A stretch of 64,000 nucleotides of DNA. Origin: Pelagibacteraceae bacterium AG-349-E10 (lineage in GTDB: Bacteria > Pseudomonadota > Alphaproteobacteria > HIMB59). Location of the stretch: the NCBI GenBank assembly GCA_003281065.1, contig QCDA01000004.1, positions 22,741-86,740 of the forward strand, in the 5' to 3' direction. Made by a program: the position numbers and the translations under genes. Positions 57,682 to 64,000 of the stretch are shown in pieces (the stretch's first letter is position 1; each line of letters starts with the position of its first letter). The notes under the pieces were generated by a model. That model saw nothing but the letters and a program-made list of their open reading frames with translations. It was not told the origin of the DNA and ran no database searches.

Positions 57682-58380
57682 TTGGCAAAAGAAAACTTTC
57701 TTAGTGATGGATGGTTATTAATAAATAAACCTCAGGGCATAGAGTCATTTGGAGTTATTAGAAAATTAAAATTTCGTTATTCATTTAAAAAAATTGGCTT
57801 TGCTGGAACTTTAGACCCTTTAGCTTCCGGTTTATTATTAGTAGGTATTAATAAAGCTACCAAGAAAATACCAGATATACATCAAGAAAAAAAAAGTTAT
57901 GAGGTTGAGATACGATTTGGTGCCTCAACAAATACGTTAGACTCAGAGGGTAGATTTTTTAAAATGGAATCGACCTCACATAATATAAATGAAAGGGTTT
58001 TACATTTAAAAAAGTTCATAGGAACTTATCAACAAAAAATACCAGACTTTTCTGCGCATAAATTAAACGGTAAAAATTTTTATGAACTGGCAAGAGATAA
58101 CAAAGTTATAGAAGATCGTTATAAAAAAGTATCAGTTCAAAGTTTAAAAGTTCTATCTTCAAATAACTCTAAAATGAGGGTTGAGTTGAATTGCCATTCG
58201 GGTTTTTATGTGAGGGCATTCGCAGAAGAATTTGCAAATTCCCTAGGTGATATAGCTTATGCAAGTATGATTAAAAGATTGAAAATAGGGACTTTTGATG
58301 TAAATCAAGCTATTCCTTATGAAAAAATCCTTGATTTCTCAAGTATAAATGATTTACATACCAATCTGATTACCATTTGA
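57682..58380 (+). CDS. truB: tRNA pseudouridine55 synthase
   Basis: GWLLINKPQGIESFGVIRKLK, GFAGTLDPLASGLLLVGI; TTG start. Confidence 0.94.
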   Translation: MAKENFLSDGWLLINKPQGIESFGVIRKLKFRYSFKKIGFAGTLDPLASGLLLVGINKATKKIPDIHQEKKSYEVEIRFGASTNTLDSEGRFFKMESTSHNINERVLHLKKFIGTYQQKIPDFSAHKLNGKNFYELARDNKVIEDRYKKVSVQSLKVLSSNNSKMRVELNCHSGFYVRAFAEEFANSLGDIAYASMIKRLKIGTFDVNQAIPYEKILDFSSINDLHTNLITI

Positions 58381-58431
58381 ACTGGGCGACATCCTGGTCA
58401 GATGATGTTTACTTTGAAAGGAGTATTGATG

Positions 58432-58683
58432 TCGGAAATACAAATAAACGATATAGCTCGTGCTGATAATGACACTGGTTCACCAGAGTCCCAAATTTTT
58501 TTTCTCACAAAGAAAATTAATCTGTTAACAGAACATATCAAAATCCATAAGAAAGATTTTCATTCTCGAAGAGGTCTGCTGATGATGGTTGGTAAAAGAA
58601 ATAGATTGATGGCGTATTTAAAGAAGAGGAATGTAGGAAAGTACACAGAAGTAGCAGATAAACTAAAGCTAAGAAAAAAATAA
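58432..58683 (+). CDS. rpsO: 30S ribosomal protein S15 (start corrected to 58432)
   Basis: [59 protein letters not shown] just before ATG 58432. Confidence 0.95.
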   Translation, partial: SEIQINDIARADNDTGSPESQIFFLTKKINLLTEHIKIHKKDFHSRRGLLMMVGKRNRLMAYLKKRNVGKYTEVADKLKLRKK

Positions 58684-58711
58684 TTTTAATTAGCTATAAA
58701 GAAAGAGGAAG

Positions 58712-60775
58712 ATGAAAATAGAACATAAATTTGAGTTGGGTAACCAACAAATTACATTAGAAACAAATCGAATAGCAAAACAAGCAGATGCATCTGTGGT
58801 TGTAACCTGTGGTGAAACAATGGTTATGGCTAATATTTGTGCAGCAAAAACACAAAAACCTGATATTGATTTTTTCCCATTAACAGTTAATTATCAGGAA
58901 AAATATTATGCTTCAGGTAAAATACCTGGGGGATTTTTTAAGAGAGAAGCAAGACCGACTGAAAGAGAAACATTAACAAGTCGTTTAATTGATAGGCCTA
59001 TTAGACCTTTATTTCACAAAAACTTTAAAAATGAAACACAAGTAACATTAACTGTCCTATCTTACGACAGTGTTGTTGATCCTGATATTATTGCTATGTA
59101 TGCAACTGGCGCAGCATTAGCTATTTCAGGACTTCCTGTGGCAGGCACTTTGGGTTCTGCCAGAGTTGGATATATAGATGGACAGCTAGTTGCAAATCCT
59201 ACTATCCAGGATATGGAAAACTCTGAATTAGATCTTGTAGTAGCCGGAACAGAAGAGGGTGTTTTAATGGTGGAGTCTGAAGCTCAAGAACTATCTGAGA
59301 GTACCATGCTTGAGGCGGTAATGTATGGTCATGATTTTTACCAAACATTTATCAAAGAAGTTCAAAACTTTGCAAGCAAAACAGAAATTAAAACTTTTGA
59401 AGTCCCAAGCCTACCTGATTTTTATGAAGGATTGCAAAAAGATATTGAAAGTAAAATTTCAGATCCTATTCGTGAAGCATACGGTTTAGTTGACAAGCAA
59501 GAGAGAAGTCAAAAACTGACTGAGATCAGATCTTCTATTGTTGATAATGTCGAAGATGATCAGATTTTAGCTGCTACAACAATCATTAAAGATATAGAAA
59601 AAGACGTAGTTCGAGGCGATATAATCAAAAATAAAAGCCGTATTGATGGAAGAAAATTAGATGAAGTGAGAAAAATTACATGTGAATTAGACATTCTTCC
59701 TCGAGCTCACGGTTCAAGCCTTTTTACTCGTGGAGAAACTCAAGCATTAGTTGTTACCACTTTAGGAACGGGCGATGATGAGCAAATGATTGACTCTCTT
59801 GACCCAATGCATAAACAACACTTCATGTTGCATTATAATTTTCCTCCTTACTCTGTAGGAGAAGTAGGAAGAGTAGGGGCAACTGGCAGAAGAGAAATTG
59901 GTCATGGAAAACTAGCATGGCGTGCAGTTCATCCAATGTTACCTAAAAAAGAGGACTTCCCATACACACTAAGATTAGTATCCGAGATAACTGAGTCCAA
60001 TGGTTCTAGTTCTATGGCTACTGTATGTGGCTCATCTCTTGCTTTGATGGCAGCGGGTGTACCAATTAAAAAACACATTGGTGGTATAGCAATGGGTCTA
60101 ATCAAAGAGGGTGAGGACTTTGTAGTGCTTAGTGATATCTTAGGTGATGAAGACCACTTAGGTGACATGGACTTTAAAGTTGCTGGCACTATGGATGGTA
60201 TTACTTCTCTTCAAATGGATATTAAGATTACTAGTATTACTAAAGAGATTATGGAAATTGCCTTAAATCAAGCATCAGGTGGAAGAAAAGGTATTATTGG
60301 TGTCATGTCAGATGCCTTACCAGAAGCTCGAACAAAATTTTCTAAGCATGCTCCTCAAGTAATCTCTATCACTATTGATAAAGCTAAAATAAAAGATGTT
60401 ATTGGCTCAGGCGGTAAAGTAATTAAAAACATAGTCGAAGTTTCTGGAGCAAAACTAGAAGTCAATGATGATGGAATTGTAAAAATTGCATCTAGTAATG
60501 AAGAGTCAATTAATAAAGCTAAACAAATGGTGGAGGACATTGTAGCAGAACCTGAAGTTGGAAAAGTCTACACAGGTAAAGTTGTAAAAATTGTTGAGTT
60601 TGGGGCCTTTGTAAACTTTATGGGTGCAAGAGACGGATTACTCCACGTCTCACAAATTTCACAAAAAAGAGTCGAGAATGTCTCTGATTTTTTATCTGAG
60701 GGACAAGAAGTTCAAGTTAAAGTGCTCGACGTAGATCGTGCGGGTAAAGTAAAGCTCAGTATGAAAGAAGTCTAA
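58712..60775 (+). CDS. pnp: Polyribonucleotide nucleotidyltransferase
   Basis: Two RNase PH domains, KH (IGSGGKVIKNIVEVSGA), S1 (VYTGKVVKIVEFGAFVNF). Confidence 0.97.
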   Translation: MKIEHKFELGNQQITLETNRIAKQADASVVVTCGETMVMANICAAKTQKPDIDFFPLTVNYQEKYYASGKIPGGFFKREARPTERETLTSRLIDRPIRPLFHKNFKNETQVTLTVLSYDSVVDPDIIAMYATGAALAISGLPVAGTLGSARVGYIDGQLVANPTIQDMENSELDLVVAGTEEGVLMVESEAQELSESTMLEAVMYGHDFYQTFIKEVQNFASKTEIKTFEVPSLPDFYEGLQKDIESKISDPIREAYGLVDKQERSQKLTEIRSSIVDNVEDDQILAATTIIKDIEKDVVRGDIIKNKSRIDGRKLDEVRKITCELDILPRAHGSSLFTRGETQALVVTTLGTGDDEQMIDSLDPMHKQHFMLHYNFPPYSVGEVGRVGATGRREIGHGKLAWRAVHPMLPKKEDFPYTLRLVSEITESNGSSSMATVCGSSLALMAAGVPIKKHIGGIAMGLIKEGEDFVVLSDILGDEDHLGDMDFKVAGTMDGITSLQMDIKITSITKEIMEIALNQASGGRKGIIGVMSDALPEARTKFSKHAPQVISITIDKAKIKDVIGSGGKVIKNIVEVSGAKLEVNDDGIVKIASSNEESINKAKQMVEDIVAEPEVGKVYTGKVVKIVEFGAFVNFMGARDGLLHVSQISQKRVENVSDFLSEGQEVQVKVLDVDRAGKVKLSMKEV

Positions 60776-60784
60776 AAAATAATC

Positions 60785-60825
60785 AGTAGCGCAGATTTTA
60801 GAAAAATTTGTGCTACTTTTTCTAA
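60785..60825 (+). terminator. Terminator after pnp
   Basis: Inverted repeat AGTAGCGCA...TGTGCTACT followed by TTTTT. Confidence 0.75.
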
Positions 60826-60834
60826 GATTAGATT

Positions 60835-61194
60835 TTAGTTTTCTCCAAACCACTCCCAAATGACTGTAGCCATCGTATCACAGTCAGTTTCACCAGCAGA
60901 TATTACAGCTGATGCTCCTAACCCACCTCTCTCCCAAGCGAGCTCCTGGTCGTTTGTTAGGTGCTCTAATTCAGAAGAATATCTGTCAAACCTAGGACTG
61001 TTCGGCAATCTGTCTAATATTACCTCGTAATATTGATTATCAGCACAAAACTCTTCATACACATATATTTGAGTCCACAATCCACCTAAGGCTGCTATAT
61101 CTTCATTTGCAACTTCAACATCATGAAAAGCAAGTGCAAATTTACTAAAAAACAAAAATAAAAATATTAATGGAATTAAAAAAATTTTCTTCAT
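60835..61194 (-). CDS. Secreted hypothetical protein with two cysteines
   Basis: Signal peptide; FCADNQYYEVIL ... ETDCDTMATVIWEWFGEN. Confidence 0.6.
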   Translation of the reverse strand: MKKIFLIPLIFLFLFFSKFALAFHDVEVANEDIAALGGLWTQIYVYEEFCADNQYYEVILDRLPNSPRFDRYSSELEHLTNDQELAWERGGLGASAVISAGETDCDTMATVIWEWFGEN

Positions 61195-61222
61195 TAGTTT
61201 AGTTTATAAATTTTTTTTATTT

Positions 61223-62002
61223 CTACAAATCTTGAATGCTCATTCCTACATTGTTATAGCCATTATCTACGTAAAGAATTTCACCTGTAACACCTTTAGA
61301 AAGATCGCTCATTAAGTAAACAGATGACTTACCAATATCTTCCAATGACAATGGTTTTTTTATAGGAGAATTTTCAATGGTATAATTATAAATCTTTCTT
61401 GATTTGTTTATAACGGCACCTGCTAAAGTTCTCATAGGCCCAGCTGAAATTGCATTAACTCTAATTCCCCTTTCGCCCATATCAACAGCAAGATACTTTA
61501 TAGATGTTTCTAATGCAGCCTTTGCAACTCCCATTACATTATAACTTTGCATATATCTTGTGGACCCATAATAAGTAAGGGCCATGATTGATGCACCATC
61601 ATTCATTTTTGGCGAAAGCATCCTGACCATTTCAGTCAATGAATATGCAGAAATATTTAGTGTTTTAAGAAAATTTTCTCTAGTGGTATTTAAATATTTA
61701 CCTGATAGTTCATTTTTATCTGAATAAGCAACCGCGTGAACAAAAAAGTCAATATTTCCTTTAATACTATTACAAACATTTTCTAGTGAAGATGTTTCAG
61801 ACACGTCACAAGGCATAATTCCTAAGCAATTAATTTTCTCAGATAGGGGCTCAACTCTTTTTTTGATTGAGTCATTTTGATAGGTTAAATACATACTTGC
61901 ACCTTCATCACTCAAGGACTTTGCAATACCCCATGCAATCGAATGATCATTGGCTATACCAACAACCAATCCTTTTTTGCCCTCTAAAATTTTACTCATC
62001 AA
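61223..62002 (-). CDS. fabI: Enoyl-[acyl-carrier-protein] reductase
   Basis: [21 protein letters not shown]-x6-[20 protein letters not shown]. Confidence 0.96.
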   Translation of the reverse strand: MMSKILEGKKGLVVGIANDHSIAWGIAKSLSDEGASMYLTYQNDSIKKRVEPLSEKINCLGIMPCDVSETSSLENVCNSIKGNIDFFVHAVAYSDKNELSGKYLNTTRENFLKTLNISAYSLTEMVRMLSPKMNDGASIMALTYYGSTRYMQSYNVMGVAKAALETSIKYLAVDMGERGIRVNAISAGPMRTLAGAVINKSRKIYNYTIENSPIKKPLSLEDIGKSSVYLMSDLSKGVTGEILYVDNGYNNVGMSIQDL

Positions 62003-63209
62003 AGCTAGTTAGATAGATAGATGCATTCGTTCCGCCAAAACCAAAACTATTTGAAAGTATAGAATTGATTTTTATATCATTTTTATTCTCTAAGAGAATG
62101 TTCATTCCTTCAGCCTTTTCATCTAAGTTTGTAATATTGGCCGACTCAACCATAAAATCGTTTTCCATCATTAAAAGAGAGTAAACGGCTTCTTGTACAC
62201 CAGTTGCTCCCAATGAATGACCTGTTAGTGACTTTGTAGAGCTTGTAGGAGGAATATTATCGCCAAAAACCTCTTTAATGCCTTGTAACTCAATCATGTC
62301 TCCGACAGGTGTTGATGTTCCATGAGCGTTGATATAATCAACAGGCCTACCCTGTGTTGCCATCTGCATACACCTTACTGCCCCTTCACCAGAGGGTTGA
62401 ACCATGTCATATCCATCTGAAGTCTGACCGAAACCTTGAATTTCTGCAACAATATTGGCTCCTCTTGCATTTGCACTATCAAGGCTCTCAACTACTAATA
62501 CACCTGCACCTCCACCAATGACAAACCCATCTCTTGAAGAGTCGTAAGCTCGAGAAGCAACCTCAGGTGTTGCATTATATTTACTTGATAAAGCACCCAT
62601 AGCATCAAATAAAATTGACATTGTCCAATGTGTTTCTTCGCCACCACCAGCAAATACAATCTCTTGTTGCCCATGTCTAATGAGATCATATGCATTGCCA
62701 ATGCAGTGCAAACTTGTCGAACAAGCTGAGCTAATGGAGTAATTTACACCTTTAATTTTAAAAGGAGTTGCTAAAGTAGCAGAATTTCCTGATGCCATTG
62801 TTCTAGTAACCATATAAGGTCCAATTTTTTTAACACCTTTTTCTCTCGCTATATCAAATGCTTGTTGCAGTTGATACGTTGAAGGCCCACCTGATCCCAT
62901 AACTAACCCAGTATTAACATTAGATATAAGTTCCTCATCAAGACCTGAATGTTCAATTGCCTCTTTCATTGCAATATAATTGTATGCTGCGCCTTCCCCC
63001 ATAAAACGCAAAATTTTTCGATCTACATTTTCTTCTATATTTATTTTAGGTTTTCCATGTACATGACTTCTCATTCCAAGTTCTTCATATTCCTTGCAAT
63101 GACTAATCCCAGATTTCACATCTCTTAAGCTCTGTAAAACTTCTTGTTTATTATCTCCTATGCAAGAAACAATACCGTACCCAGTAACCACAACTCTTTT
63201 ATTACTCAT
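61992..63209 (-). CDS. fabB: 3-oxoacyl-ACP synthase I
   Basis: [45 protein letters not shown]. Confidence 0.96.
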   Translation of the reverse strand: MSNKRVVVTGYGIVSCIGDNKQEVLQSLRDVKSGISHCKEYEELGMRSHVHGKPKINIEENVDRKILRFMGEGAAYNYIAMKEAIEHSGLDEELISNVNTGLVMGSGGPSTYQLQQAFDIAREKGVKKIGPYMVTRTMASGNSATLATPFKIKGVNYSISSACSTSLHCIGNAYDLIRHGQQEIVFAGGGEETHWTMSILFDAMGALSSKYNATPEVASRAYDSSRDGFVIGGGAGVLVVESLDSANARGANIVAEIQGFGQTSDGYDMVQPSGEGAVRCMQMATQGRPVDYINAHGTSTPVGDMIELQGIKEVFGDNIPPTSSTKSLTGHSLGATGVQEAVYSLLMMENDFMVESANITNLDEKAEGMNILLENKNDIKINSILSNSFGFGGTNASIYLTSFDE

Positions 63210-63717
63210 TGAATAAACCCACTCTTAAATCATTGGCATGGTAAATTATTTTTTCTTTGTGAATTATCTGCCCGTCTCCATACCCTATTGACAACCCTTT
63301 TTTATTTAAAGATTTTTTTAAACTAACTTTATATGTTATTAATTCTTTGTCCGGTTTTATTTCTTCAACAAATTTTATTTCCCCAACACCTAAAGCACGA
63401 CCTTTTCCAGGATACCCAAGCCAACCAAGATAAAAACCCAACATTTGCCATAAAGCGTCAAGACCCAAACATCCTGGCATTATAGGATCACCCAAGAAAT
63501 GACATTTAAAGAACCATAAATCTGCTTTTATATCCAGTTCAGCAGTTATCTCTCCTTTTCCATGTACTCCACCATCTTTATTGACATTAGTTATGCGATC
63601 AAACATAAGCATGGGAGGTGCTGGTAGTTGGGCATTTCCTTTTCCAAATAAATTTCCTTTCCCACACTCAATGATTTCTTCATAGCTATAACTAGATTGA
63701 GGTGTAAATGTATTCAT
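63202..63717 (-). CDS. fabA: 3-hydroxydecanoyl-ACP dehydratase/isomerase
   Basis: [39 protein letters not shown]. Confidence 0.96.
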   Translation of the reverse strand: MNTFTPQSSYSYEEIIECGKGNLFGKGNAQLPAPPMLMFDRITNVNKDGGVHGKGEITAELDIKADLWFFKCHFLGDPIMPGCLGLDALWQMLGFYLGWLGYPGKGRALGVGEIKFVEEIKPDKELITYKVSLKKSLNKKGLSIGYGDGQIIHKEKIIYHANDLRVGLFNE

Positions 63718-63718
63718 T

Positions 63719-64000
63719 TTAATGAGGACAATCTTTATTACTTAATTGTAGTTTGTTTATGTCTGAAGTCAAAAGGTCTATCAAATTGATTTCATTTTTC
63801 AATTGAGTTTTTATTTTAGCAAGGGCGAATATAATTTTCACACAAGCGAAACTAGTAACAAATCCTGCAACTGGACCTACCATTGCACTGTTAAGACAAC
63901 GGTGATTCTGATCAGCTTTAGGAAAAAGACACTCAAAACATGATGGATTGTTTTCTTCATTGTTTTGTGCAAAGTATATACCCTCTGAAGAATTAATTGA
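63719..64000 (-). CDS. ThiF/MoeB/HesA-family adenylyltransferase, C-terminal fragment (truncated by window end)
   Basis: Own translation: ...[51 protein letters not shown]...; CxxCLFP and second Cys/GPVAG motifs of E1-like proteins. Confidence 0.65.
   Translation of the reverse strand, partial: SINSSEGIYFAQNNEENNPSCFECLFPKADQNHRCLNSAMVGPVAGFVTSFACVKIIFALAKIKTQLKNEINLIDLLTSDINKLQLSNKDCPH

Noticed and set aside
1-64000. CRISPR arrays, transposases, integrases, prophage or toxin-antitoxin/defence systems
   Set aside because: No regularly spaced repeats, no mobile-element or defence proteins recognised on either strand.

Overview
AT-rich 64 kb segment of what is most likely a streamlined marine alphaproteobacterium (SAR11/HIMB59-like; inferred from gene content and order, not proven). 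It is densely coding, and I see no CRISPR, rRNA, convincing tRNA or transposon. Main blocks: (i) a PLP-enzyme sulfur amino acid operon (metB/metZ-like plus cysK-like) preceded by a GC-rich intergenic islet that can fold as a pseudoknot; (ii) a tungstate-type ABC transporter (tupABC-like) with a cytochrome c'-like protein and a rhodanese; (iii) dapB, nth, pyc, ispH; (iv) a complete proteorhodopsin/retinal module (blh, crtY, crtB, crtI, a blue-type proteorhodopsin with Gln at the tuning site, and a GGPP-synthase-like gene); (v) msrA, tsaB-like, bax-like, nfuA, trpS, glnD; (vi) a ~16 kb phosphorus-acquisition supercluster (DUF47-pit; an FAD oxidoreductase, EamA, HAD and aminoethylphosphonate-type ABC transporter block; phoR-pstSCAB-phoU-phoB-arsC); (vii) the conserved rimI-miaB-phoH-ybeY-corC-lnt-trmB-nusA-infB-rbfA-truB-rpsO-pnp housekeeping run, with metK, rimP and ylxR missing from their usual places; (viii) fabA-fabB-fabI and the C-terminus of a ThiF/MoeB-like protein. 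The items most worth follow-up are the candidate structured RNA at ~2219-2297, the phosphonate/phosphate supercluster with hairpins after both binding-protein genes, and the small uncharacterised membrane protein between proteorhodopsin and the prenyl synthase. All calls come from reading sequences and motifs; no database search was run.
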